In this document: piece after piece, positions 14,989 to 22,633 of the stretch
How positions within the stretch are numbered: position 1 is the first letter of the stretch
How the letters are laid out: each line of letters starts with the position of its first letter
Assembly (NCBI GenBank): GCA_030524475.1
Contig: JAUNGO010000008.1
Span: 1-34,308 of the forward strand
Source of the DNA: Eggerthellaceae bacterium
GTDB lineage: Bacteria; Actinomycetota; Coriobacteriia; Coriobacteriales; Eggerthellaceae
Reading direction: 5' to 3'
Length of the DNA: 34,308 bases
Notes under the pieces: model-generated
What the model was told of the DNA's origin: nothing
Databases searched by the model: none
What the model saw: only the letters and a program-made list of their open reading frames with translations
Made by a program: the position numbers and the translations under genes

Positions 14989-15055
14989 GCGCCACTAAAC
15001 GACTTCGGCTTCTCCAATATCAAGACGCCGCTTGCCTTGCGATCGACCGTTTCCG

Positions 15056-15574
15056 TTAATCCATCAACTCAAACGTCACGTCTACATCCCCGGTGCTTTC
15101 AAACACCTCCACGCCGGAATCAATGTGACCTAAATGCTGACGCTCAAACTGTTCGCCGTTCTGCGCATAGAGGATAACCAGGCTACCGCCCGGCGCCCAA
15201 TACGCAATATCTCCAACCTCATATCCATCAGAGCGCATATTCTCCGTGGGCAGCGCATAAGCGCCGTAGCGGTAGCACATTTCCCGCCCATACAAGTCCA
15301 TCATAGGAATCGTCATGGGCATTTGCTCAACGATGGCCCGTGTCGTCGCGTTGTTTTCCAACGTCGCAAGCAGCTCCGTGTCCCCAACCGTAATCTTCAC
15401 GTTCACTTCCGTATCCTCCGCTTCGCTCTCAATCGCACCGCTTTCCGCGCTTACTGCCGCGCTTGAAACAGGAGCCTTTGCCGTTTCCGGCGCCGCAGAT
15501 GAATCGGTTTCCCCGCAGCCGCAGAGAGACAGCGCAAAAAGCATTACGAAAACCAGCGCGGGTAATTTCTTCAT
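15056..15574 (-). CDS. Lipoprotein with cyclophilin-like domain
   Basis: A 172-residue protein with a lipoprotein signal (MKK, hydrophobic core, LCGC at 17-20, anchor Cys20), then a Ser/Ala/Glu-rich linker to about residue 56. The rest matches the cyclophilin-like fold family: ITVGDTELLATLENNATTRA, then MPMTIPMMDLYGREMCYRYG, then VGDIAYWAPGGSLVILYAQ. These small domains often occur beside cupins, aldo/keto reductases and flavodoxins in Firmicutes; no enzymatic role is established. No strong ribosome site precedes the ATG. It is the last of three same-strand genes with lower GC and more Firmicutes-like codon use than the flanks. Confidence 0.82.
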   Translation of the reverse strand: MKKLPALVFVMLFALSLCGCGETDSSAAPETAKAPVSSAAVSAESGAIESEAEDTEVNVKITVGDTELLATLENNATTRAIVEQMPMTIPMMDLYGREMCYRYGAYALPTENMRSDGYEVGDIAYWAPGGSLVILYAQNGEQFERQHLGHIDSGVEVFESTGDVDVTFELMD

Positions 15575-15619
15575 GATCGAATCCGTTCTACAATATAAGG
15601 CCTGTCCATAGACGCCCCC

Positions 15620-16024
15620 CTAAAGCGCGTCGTACTCCTCGTCCAAAACCGGCTCCATCCATTCACAGGAGCCTGCCTGCGGATTTGTGACGATGTAGAT
15701 ATGGACGAGCCAACTGTCCTTAGCCGCTCCATGCCAGTGCTTAACATTTGCAGGGATCTTCACCACATCACCGGCGCAAATTTCCTGCGCTGGTTTGCCT
15801 TCCTCCTGATACCAGCCGCATCCGCCAGTCACGAGAAGGATTTGCCCGCCCGGATGAGAGTGCCAGCTATTCCTCGCGCTGGGAGCAAACGTCACGTTGC
15901 CCATCGGACAATTCCATTCCGACTGCATGGGGATCAGCCGCTCCTGCCAAACCTCGCCTTTGAAATTTGCACCCTCTGCCGGATTCCCCTTGGGGAAAAT
16001 AAAGCTGTTGCTTAAATCAATCAT
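15620..16024 (-). CDS. Cupin-domain protein
   Basis: A 134-residue single-domain cupin. Motif 1 reads WHSHPGGQ, with metal ligands His55, His57 and Gln61; motif 2 supplies His96 or His98 in ANVKHWHG. The start lies 15 bases after the stop of the aldo/keto reductase gene, so the two are probably cotranscribed. Close relatives often stand beside carboxymuconolactone-decarboxylase-like proteins and aldo/keto reductases; the substrate is unknown. Confidence 0.88.
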   Translation of the reverse strand: MIDLSNSFIFPKGNPAEGANFKGEVWQERLIPMQSEWNCPMGNVTFAPSARNSWHSHPGGQILLVTGGCGWYQEEGKPAQEICAGDVVKIPANVKHWHGAAKDSWLVHIYIVTNPQAGSCEWMEPVLDEEYDAL

Positions 16025-16039
16025 GGTCGTCGCCTCGTC

Positions 16040-16906
16040 CTATTTCTTTCCGCCGAACACGGGAAAGCGGCTATATTCCCCGTAGTCCCTGATTTTCTCC
16101 ATGTTCATCAGTGCGTTCATGTCCTCGTCCGAGATCGTAAAATCAACCTCGGCGTTTGTTTTCATATGCCCCGGGTTTGCAGTTTTCGGAAGGGCAATCA
16201 TGCCGAGCTGCAAATCGTAGCGGATACAAAGCTGCGGAACGGATACCCCGTACTTCTCCGCCATTGCCCTGATGCCCTCGTTCTTCAACGCTTCACCGTG
16301 AGCCACGGGGGAATAGGCCTCCATCGCCATTCCCTTGCCCTGACAATATGAAACAAGCGCAGCAGGCGTGTTCGAGATGTGGCACAGCACCTGATTCACC
16401 ATCGGCTTTACCTTCGCTGCGTCCCACAGGCTGTCGATATCCTCCTTCAAGAAGTTGGATACCCCTATCGCCCGCACTTTACCGGCGGCCAAAGCTGCCT
16501 CCAGCGCTTTCCACACCTGTCTGTTTTCCTCGAAATAGCGGTTCTCGGACTGGTTCACTTCCGCCCACGGCTGCGGACTGTGGATAATCACCATGTCGAT
16601 GTAGGAAAGCCCCGTCTTCATAAGGCTTTCGTCGATAGATTTCGCCGCCGCCTCGTAGGTCTTGTGCTCTGCCGCCACCTTGCTGGTAACGAAAACTTCT
16701 TCCCGCGGAACACCACAGCTTTTTATCCCGGCTCCAACACCTTCCTCGTTTCCATAGGCCTGCGCGGTATCAATCAGGCGATAACCGATGGATACGGCCT
16801 GCCGCACCGCCGCAGCCGCCTGATCGTTGGGGATAAACCACGTGCCAAGCCCCAACTTCGGGATCTTCACCCCGTTTGACAGTGTGTAGGTTTCTTCAAA
16901 GATCAC
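16040..16906 (-). CDS. Aldo/keto reductase
   Basis: A 288-residue TIM-barrel NAD(P)H oxidoreductase with the full catalytic tetrad, Asp46, Tyr51, Lys76 and His109, in standard contexts (RLIDTAQAYGNE, VFVTSKV, MVIIHSP), and the later GVSNF motif. It begins with GTG 16906, six bases after AAAGGAGCG. It heads the three-gene minus-strand set with the cupin and the cyclophilin-like lipoprotein. Base composition differs visibly from the neighbouring kinase and cytochrome genes, which suggests recent transfer. It probably reduces a small aldehyde; the substrate cannot be read from sequence. Confidence 0.92.
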   Translation of the reverse strand: MIFEETYTLSNGVKIPKLGLGTWFIPNDQAAAAVRQAVSIGYRLIDTAQAYGNEEGVGAGIKSCGVPREEVFVTSKVAAEHKTYEAAAKSIDESLMKTGLSYIDMVIIHSPQPWAEVNQSENRYFEENRQVWKALEAALAAGKVRAIGVSNFLKEDIDSLWDAAKVKPMVNQVLCHISNTPAALVSYCQGKGMAMEAYSPVAHGEALKNEGIRAMAEKYGVSVPQLCIRYDLQLGMIALPKTANPGHMKTNAEVDFTISDEDMNALMNMEKIRDYGEYSRFPVFGGKK

Positions 16907-16992
16907 TGCTTACGCTCCTTTGCTTACCCGCCGGGGCCGCTCGCAGACGTCCCGCTTACCGCCCCGGCACCTCTTTCGCCTCGCCTTCGAGG

Positions 16993-17721
16993 CTAGTGCC
17001 CGCCAAGCGACGACTCCTCGATTTGGGCTCCGGTTTCGTAGTCAACCCAGCCCTCGGGCATATCTTCGTAGGCATCCTGATGGCACGCCGTGCAATACAT
17101 CACCGACGCGCGGTGCGACTTATGGCAACTGCTGCACGGAATGTCGCCGTGCTGCGACCAACGATGGGGGTTGAAGGCGCGATCCTCGGTCACCTGCGTG
17201 AGGGCCTCCCGCGTCGTGATCTCGGTTCCATCGGAAGACACGTGGCAACCGCTTTTCAAGCAGAACTGGTCTCCCGATCCCTCGGCGTTGCCCGAGTTCA
17301 CCTGCAAGGCGTTCAGTGTCACCTCGTCGAGAGGATCGTAGAAATTGCCCGAGACGAACAGCCCAAGCTCCCCCACCTGCTGGCCGAGCGAGGGGACGTG
17401 ACAGGAAAGGCAGTCCTCGCCAGCGGCGGCGTGCGTAACCGCCATCATGGCGTTGGTGTTGGAAACCTCGTTGCCCCATTTATCCCTTCCCGCCACGCCG
17501 GATGCCTGCTCGTAGCCCTCAAGGTACTCGTCCATAGGGTCGTGGCATATGGCGGCGCAGAAGGAAGGCTCCTCGTGCCATGTCCAAAACGCCATGCCTG
17601 CTGCGACGAATATGGCCACGAAAACGACTACGGCAGTCAGGATATACGGCGCTTTCCGGCGCTTTTTGGCTGCCGCCTCAAGCGAAGGCGATGCCCCTTC
17701 TCGGACCCGAACGTCGTTCAT
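16993..17721 (-). CDS. Membrane-anchored pentahaem cytochrome c
   Basis: A 242-residue protein with one N-terminal membrane helix (about 26-47) and an external domain carrying five haem-attachment sites: CAAICH (55-60, CX3CH), CLSCH (104-108), CLKSGCH (154-160, CX4CH), CSSCH (196-200) and CTACH (210-214). It resembles NapC/NrfH-type quinol-oxidising cytochromes that pass electrons to a partner reductase. I start it at ATG 17721, since AGAGGAA stands six bases before it; an ATG at 17745 is possible but less well placed. It follows the flavoprotein gene by 33 bases and is very likely cotranscribed with it, carrying electrons from menaquinol to the flavoprotein outside the membrane. Confidence 0.88.
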   Translation of the reverse strand: MNDVRVREGASPSLEAAAKKRRKAPYILTAVVVFVAIFVAAGMAFWTWHEEPSFCAAICHDPMDEYLEGYEQASGVAGRDKWGNEVSNTNAMMAVTHAAAGEDCLSCHVPSLGQQVGELGLFVSGNFYDPLDEVTLNALQVNSGNAEGSGDQFCLKSGCHVSSDGTEITTREALTQVTEDRAFNPHRWSQHGDIPCSSCHKSHRASVMYCTACHQDAYEDMPEGWVDYETGAQIEESSLGGH

Positions 17722-17754
17722 CTCAGTTCCTCTTTTCTTTCGCATGAAACCAGG

Positions 17755-19338
17755 TTAATTTCCTTGTTGGGCAATTTGAGCCGCGCAATAGCGACCAAAC
17801 GCGAGGGCGCCGCCGAAGCCCGTGCCCGACGCGTTGCGGGCAATGCGCGTACCCGGGTTGCAACCCATGTTGGAGTACCCGCTGACGTTGCCGGCCAGAT
17901 AGAGCCCCGGAACCACGTCGCCGAACACGTCGACCGCCAGGCAGCCCTGCGAGGCGTCCTGCTTCAACCCGCCGTACGTCGTGCAGATAACGTTCGTGGT
18001 TTTGAATGCGTAGTACGGAGCGTGGTTCAGCACGAGGGGCGAAGGCCCGTCGTTGTTGAGGTGTGCGCGCCCCATAACCGAGTCGACGCCCGACGTGCCC
18101 ACGTCGCTGTTGTATCGCTCCATGGTCGCGACAAACGTCTCGGCGGGGACGCCCATGAGCGCGGCCAGTTCCTCGTAGGTGTCGGCTCTCAGCAGCAGCC
18201 CCGTGTTCTCAACCTTGTCCATGGAGTAATACGAGCTGTCGTTTGACCGGTACTCGTCGTAAATCGCCTGGTCCCACACTTGGAAGCAGACGCGGTTCGG
18301 CTGCATGTTCGTCTCGGTCCACACGTTGGTGTAGCCCTGGGCCTCGTTCACGAAGCGCTCGCCGTTCTCATTCACGAGCACCGCACCAAGATGGTAAATA
18401 GCGCAGGCGGCGCCGTTGTCGCCGTCGGGGTTTTGCACCGTGAGCATGCTGCAGTAGTCCATGTGCCGCGTGTCGACGCCGATCGCCTGGGCCATGCGAA
18501 TACCCGACCCGTCCTGCCCGATGGCGTCATACGTGGTTTTGGCGTAGGCTTCCGCGCCTTCGCCCAGCACAAACTGGTTGATCATGTCGGTGTTGCGCGC
18601 GTAGCCGCCCGTTGCCAACACCACGCCCCGGTTCGCCTTCACGTACGCGCCCTGCTCGGTGCGGCATCCCACCACACGACCGCTCTCCTCGCGCAACAGC
18701 TGCACCACCTTGGTGTCCGTCTTGATCTGAACGCCCTTGTCAAGCGCCACCTGATTGAGCGTTCGCATGGCGTCGCCAGGCGCCAGATGATGCTCGCGGC
18801 GGCGAGAGTGGCCGTTGGTGGCCAGCAGGCTCTCCTCGCGAAACTGTATGCCGAAGCCGGTGAGCCAGTCGTAGAGTTTTGAGCACTCCTCGCACATCAG
18901 GCGCACGTAGTCGTCGTAATAGTCATGCCCGAAATGGCGAATCATGTCCTCGTACATGGCCTCGGGCGAGTCCTCGATGCCAAGCTGCTGCTGCAAGGCC
19001 GACCCGGGAATAGCCATGCCGCCGTTGCAGATCGCGCTGTTTCCGCCCGTCATGGACTCGCTTTCCAAAACGATGGCGGACATACCCAGGTCGCGCGCCT
19101 CGATGCCGGCGGCAAGTCCCGCGCCACCGCCCCCTATGGCCACCAAGTCGGCCTCCATGTCCCAAGATCCCGGCAAGCTCGACGTGGTGGAAGTGCGCGG
19201 ACGCGTCTCCTCCCATCGATCCTCTCGAGTCTTCGGCGCGCACCCGGCAAGCGACGCCAGCGCCGCCGACGCGGCAAGCACAGCGCCGCCCTTCAAGAGA
19301 CCGCGCCTGCTCATGTTGGCGGAAATATCGCAATCCAT
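17755..19338 (-). CDS. Tat-exported FAD-dependent reductase (fumarate reductase/UrdA/CgrB-like family)
   Basis: A 527-residue flavoprotein starting at ATG 19338, eight bases after AGGAGGG. A Tat lipoprotein signal covers residues 1-33 (RR at 11-12, LAGC at 30-33). The Rossmann FAD site reads VAIGGGGAGLAAG; later family motifs are GERFVNE, the TYGGL strand and a C-terminal FAD-contacting segment with NASGTGFGGALAFGR. Residues used by true fumarate reductases are not in place: no HPT, no TTRD after RFVNE, and no HHTMGG. It should therefore reduce another acceptor. Eggerthellaceae encode many such pairs with a cytochrome, CgrA/CgrB for digoxin being the known example. A divergent LysR-type gene probably controls it in response to the substrate. 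Confidence 0.9.
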   Translation of the reverse strand: MDCDISANMSRRGLLKGGAVLAASAALASLAGCAPKTREDRWEETRPRTSTTSSLPGSWDMEADLVAIGGGGAGLAAGIEARDLGMSAIVLESESMTGGNSAICNGGMAIPGSALQQQLGIEDSPEAMYEDMIRHFGHDYYDDYVRLMCEECSKLYDWLTGFGIQFREESLLATNGHSRRREHHLAPGDAMRTLNQVALDKGVQIKTDTKVVQLLREESGRVVGCRTEQGAYVKANRGVVLATGGYARNTDMINQFVLGEGAEAYAKTTYDAIGQDGSGIRMAQAIGVDTRHMDYCSMLTVQNPDGDNGAACAIYHLGAVLVNENGERFVNEAQGYTNVWTETNMQPNRVCFQVWDQAIYDEYRSNDSSYYSMDKVENTGLLLRADTYEELAALMGVPAETFVATMERYNSDVGTSGVDSVMGRAHLNNDGPSPLVLNHAPYYAFKTTNVICTTYGGLKQDASQGCLAVDVFGDVVPGLYLAGNVSGYSNMGCNPGTRIARNASGTGFGGALAFGRYCAAQIAQQGN

Positions 19339-19429
19339 AACGTTGTCCCTCCTCGTTGCCCTGTTTAACCGAACAAACAACCTTCGGTCGCTCGACGTGA
19401 GTATAGGAGCAAAAAGTCATATATAATAA

Positions 19430-19493
19430 ATTGGAATATTTGACACCTGCTGATGTTTTTGATGTATTTAATATATCAAATCGTTATATTTGA
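19430..19493. promoter_or_regulatory. Divergent control region of the flavoprotein and LysR genes
   Basis: This AT-rich stretch lies in the 168-bp gap between the two divergent starts. TCAAAT (19476-19481) and ATTTGA (19488-19493) form an inverted repeat with six central bases, and a further ATTTGA lies at 19438-19443. Spacing and symmetry suit a LysR-type binding site. TTGATG at 19459-19464 could be a -35 for the regulator gene. Confidence 0.5.
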
Positions 19494-19506
19494 GAGGATA
19501 GCCTCC

Positions 19507-20424
19507 ATGCGCATCGAGTTCATCCGAGAGTTCCTGACCATCGCGGAGAAGGGTAGCTTCAGCCTTGCCGCCGTAGAGCTCAACATCACCCAACCTGCGC
19601 TCAGCACGCACATGAAGGCCATGGAAAAAGAGATCGGCAAAACCCTGCTCGACCGGGGGAAAGGGTCAAACGGCGCGAAGCTGACGAACGCCGGGCGCAT
19701 TTTCTACGACGAGGCGACGGAGGTCCTTAATCGCTATGACGAGGCCGTTTCTCGCACCCGCCGCGCGCCAGACGAGTCGAAGGGGCGCATCACCCTGCTT
19801 CTCTCCCCCTTTTCCCGCTTCTGCAACGCCCAGGCAATCGAGGCGGTCGACGCGTTCAACAAGGCATATCCCGAAATCGAGGTGAACCTGTCCCTCGGCT
19901 TGCCCCAAAACCTCACCGAGGCGCTCGACGACGGGACCATCGACTGCGCCCTGCTCGTTCAAAGGGTATCGCCCGACGAAAAGCGCTATCCAACCGTCTT
20001 TCTGTGTGAGGAAGAGGTCGGGCTGCTTGTGCCGAACGACCATCCCCTTACGCGTCTTGACGAGATTACGCCGACAGACGCCCTCAAGTACCCTTCAGTC
20101 CATCGCGCCCACGGCAACCTGGAGATGACCCAGCGCTTTCACCGGGAGCTGTTTCGGGAATACGGCGCCATGAGATTCAAGTTGCGCGGGAACCCCTCCA
20201 TCGACGATTTTCTTCTCAGGGAAATACACGGCGACGACATGGTCATCATGCCACGCAGCTTTGTCGACTCGGTTCAATTTCAAGCGCGCGCCGACGTGAC
20301 GATGCTTGCGTTTACCCCGCCTTTGTTCGGGGCTAACTCCGTCATTTTCAGCGAAGGCAACGAAAGCGAGGCGGCGCGGACCTTTAGGTCGTTCCTCGAA
20401 AACCGAGCCACAGAAAGCCTTTAA
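19507..20424 (+). CDS. LysR-family transcriptional regulator
   Basis: A 305-residue regulator. The start at ATG 19507 has GAGAGGA eight bases upstream and gives the normal family N-terminus; an upstream in-frame ATG adds residues unlike the family. Residues 1-60 form the winged helix-turn-helix (IREFLTIAEKGSFSLAAVEL, then TQPALSTHMKAMEKEIG); residues from about 90 form the effector domain (GRITLLLSPFSRF onward). It is divergent from the flavoprotein-cytochrome pair and ends 11 bases before the convergent MerR gene. The likely role is to induce the reductase in response to its substrate. Confidence 0.92.
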   Translation: MRIEFIREFLTIAEKGSFSLAAVELNITQPALSTHMKAMEKEIGKTLLDRGKGSNGAKLTNAGRIFYDEATEVLNRYDEAVSRTRRAPDESKGRITLLLSPFSRFCNAQAIEAVDAFNKAYPEIEVNLSLGLPQNLTEALDDGTIDCALLVQRVSPDEKRYPTVFLCEEEVGLLVPNDHPLTRLDEITPTDALKYPSVHRAHGNLEMTQRFHRELFREYGAMRFKLRGNPSIDDFLLREIHGDDMVIMPRSFVDSVQFQARADVTMLAFTPPLFGANSVIFSEGNESEAARTFRSFLENRATESL

Positions 20425-20435
20425 GACGCCGCTCC

Positions 20436-20927
20436 TCACACCGTCAGCACGGAAAGACGCGTCGCCTTGCCCTCGCTTGCGGCTTTAGGCTCGGCCGCCC
20501 GCTTCGCTCGGGCTATGTCCGCCTCCACGCGCTCCTTGATCGCGCGAACATCCTCGGGGATCTCCAGCGGGTCCATAGCCTCATGGACGGCCGCCGTTCC
20601 CGCAGACACCGACGTCTCATAGCGCCAACGCTTGTATTTCAGCACGTCAAGCACGTCTTCCAACTCGGCTATCTGGCGCTCAACCTCCTGCTGCTGCGCA
20701 GCAAACATCTCCAGGCGGTCGGAAAGGGTGGCGTCCCCCTCAAGCGCTAGCTCGATAAAGCGACGGATATCCTTGATGGACATGCCTGATTTCTTGAGGC
20801 AGTTGATGAGGAAGATCCATTCGAAGTCGTCGTCGGAAAACATGCGGACGTTGCTTGCAGATCGATCAACGAAAGGCAGCAGGCCTTCCTTCGAGTAATA
20901 GCGCAGCGTGTGGGGCGACATCCCCAT
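20436..20927 (-). CDS. MerR-family regulator, N-terminus disrupted
   Basis: The only in-frame ATG, at 20927, gives 163 residues beginning inside the DNA-binding domain (MGMSPHTLRYYSKEGLLPF); the first helix is missing. Reading further upstream in the same frame recovers it (YYTVAETAQR), but no start codon is in frame. An out-of-frame ATG at 20962-20964, right after GGAGGAG, would join perfectly if one base of GGTTTT (20957-20962 region) were absent. So the gene has a one-base insertion, or the sequence has an error, or a rare start is used. The rest is sound: a MerR dimerisation helix (about 55-110) and a C-terminal tail of unknown role. It is divergent from the flavodoxin-fusion gene, its probable target. 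Confidence 0.8.
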   Translation of the reverse strand: MGMSPHTLRYYSKEGLLPFVDRSASNVRMFSDDDFEWIFLINCLKKSGMSIKDIRRFIELALEGDATLSDRLEMFAAQQQEVERQIAELEDVLDVLKYKRWRYETSVSAGTAAVHEAMDPLEIPEDVRAIKERVEADIARAKRAAEPKAASEGKATRLSVLTV

Positions 20928-21024
20928 GCGCTGCGCGGTTTCGGCGACGGTGTAGTAAAACCATGGCTCCTCCAGCTGTCTCCCTATTTGTTCGAGTTGT
21001 GTGGTCGGCTCAAAACCCTCTTGC

Positions 21025-21075
21025 TTGAGAGCTGACTCTCAAGTTTAGAGTACCTCTCAATCTTGAGAGTATATA
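21025..21075 (+). promoter_or_regulatory. MerR-type operator and promoter with four TTGAGAG heptamers
   Basis: TTGAGAG (21025-21031), CTCTCAA (21036-21042), CTCTCAA (21054-21060) and TTGAGAG (21063-21069) form two inverted pairs with spacings of four and two bases. For the plus-strand gene, TTTAGA (21044-21049) and TATATA (21070-21075) are 20 bases apart with the second pair between them, the long-spacer layout that MerR proteins act on by twisting DNA. The first pair may serve the minus-strand MerR gene. Confidence 0.7.
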
Positions 21076-21112
21076 TCAAATAGGAAACCACATCGAGAGA
21101 GAAAGAAGGGAA

Positions 21113-22582
21113 ATGAGAGCGAGCGCGAAAAAGCAGGCCCGCATAGCGATAGACCTAGCGCTGGCGTTTCTATTGCCTGTTCAAATGGCCTATCAAATAG
21201 TGGGGGAATCTGCGCACGAGGTGCTGGGGCTGCTTATGCTCGTGTTGATCGGCGCCCATGCGCTGCTCAACCGCCGATGGTTCGGCTCGTCGCACAAAGG
21301 GCGAAAAGGGGCTGCGAGCGCCGTCGCGACAGCCGTCACGGCGCTCGCGTTCGTCGACGTTGTCGTGCTCATGGCAAGCGGCATCGCCGTCTCTCGTCAT
21401 GTTATGGCGTGGCTACCGCCCCTCATGAGCCTGCCGCTTGCGCGCTCCCTTCACTTGGCGGCCTCGCATTGGGGAATCGTCCTTCTCTCGATGCATGCGG
21501 GGATGAACGCAAGCCGCATTCTCGGCTTGGTGGGCATGTCCCCCGGCACTCACAGAGTCACCCCCGGCAAAATCGCGGGCGGCGTCGCCCTGATTGCCGC
21601 GGCGGCGTACGGAGCCTACCAGTTCGGCGCCCTGGGCATCCCGCGGTATCTTTTCCTGGTCGACCACTACGCCTCTCTCGACTTCGGAAAGCCCGCCGTG
21701 CTCACGCTGATCGACTATCTGGCCGTCGCGGTGTTGTTCGCGCTTGCGGGCTCAGCTATCCGCTCGGCGAGCATCGCGCAGCCTTCTCCGCGCGTCCGCG
21801 ACCGCGCAGGCCGCGCACGGCGAAACGAGCCCTCCGGCTCCTCGCAAGCTGTTTCGTCCACCCGCACCTCCGCGTTGCTCCAAGCAAGAACAACCCGTCG
21901 CGCAGCCTGCGCGCTGGGGATCGCAGGAGCGGCGTCGCTCGTCTTTTGCGGCTTCAAGCAAACGGGCGAGCTGGCTGAGCAGGCGATCCCCGCCAACGAA
22001 ACGACACCGCAACCAACAATCGACAAAGAAGGAGAAGACGAGATGACAAAACCGCTCGTGGCATTTTTCTCGCTTTCCAACCTCGTGAGCGAGGGCATGG
22101 ACGCAGTAACCTACGCGACGCCTTACGCAAACAACACGCAAACGGCGGCGGAGGCGATTGCCGAGACAACCGATGCGGACGTTTTCCGCATTGAAACCGT
22201 GCAGGAGTGGCCGCAGCTGCACAGCGAAGCGTCGCATATCGCCGGGGAGCAGCAACGCCGCGACGAGCGCCCCGCGCTCACGGCGACAGTCGAGGGCATG
22301 GACGGCTACGACACGCTTTTCCTCGGCTTTCCCATCTGGTGGTACTCCGAACCCATGTCGATCCGATCGTTCGTCGAGTCTTACGACCTCTCGGGCAAAA
22401 CCATAGCCCCCTTCTGCACCACCATGAGCGTGGGTATCGGCGAGGCGGTGTCTCACCTGCGCGACCTGTGCCCCCAGGCAACGGTGCTCGACGGGTTGAC
22501 GCTTCGCACGGCAAGCCCGTCGATCCCGTCGGAGGCTGCCTCATGGGCACAAGAAGTTTTGGAGAGCGCCGCCGAGGAATAA
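21113..22582 (+). CDS. Membrane (DUF4405-like) domain fused to flavodoxin
   Basis: A 489-residue fusion. Residues about 10-230 contain four to five membrane helices with His35, His49, His114, His119 and His128, a pattern like b-type haem or DUF4405 membrane domains. A linker with one more possible helix (about 278-298) leads to a flavodoxin-like domain from residue 311 (TKPLVAFFSLSN, then DTLFLGFPIWWYSEPM, then TIAPFCTTMSVGIGE), which binds FMN in related proteins. ATG 22043, at the start of the flavodoxin part, has AAGGAG eight bases before it, so a free flavodoxin may also be made. Transcription is probably governed by the MerR-type operator at 21025-21075. The electron donor and acceptor are unknown; the product may link the quinone pool to a reductive process. 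Confidence 0.82.
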   Translation: MRASAKKQARIAIDLALAFLLPVQMAYQIVGESAHEVLGLLMLVLIGAHALLNRRWFGSSHKGRKGAASAVATAVTALAFVDVVVLMASGIAVSRHVMAWLPPLMSLPLARSLHLAASHWGIVLLSMHAGMNASRILGLVGMSPGTHRVTPGKIAGGVALIAAAAYGAYQFGALGIPRYLFLVDHYASLDFGKPAVLTLIDYLAVAVLFALAGSAIRSASIAQPSPRVRDRAGRARRNEPSGSSQAVSSTRTSALLQARTTRRAACALGIAGAASLVFCGFKQTGELAEQAIPANETTPQPTIDKEGEDEMTKPLVAFFSLSNLVSEGMDAVTYATPYANNTQTAAEAIAETTDADVFRIETVQEWPQLHSEASHIAGEQQRRDERPALTATVEGMDGYDTLFLGFPIWWYSEPMSIRSFVESYDLSGKTIAPFCTTMSVGIGEAVSHLRDLCPQATVLDGLTLRTASPSIPSEAASWAQEVLESAAEE

Positions 22583-22633
22583 GTCCCAGGCGATCAATGA
22601 ACGGTGAACGCGGGGAGGCCAGGACGCGCTACA

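Noticed and set aside
13436..14995. Minus-strand open frame (519 codons) opposite the kinase gene
   Set aside because: His/Val/Leu-rich filler with no motif, lying over a gene with clear kinase loops and running through the terminator.
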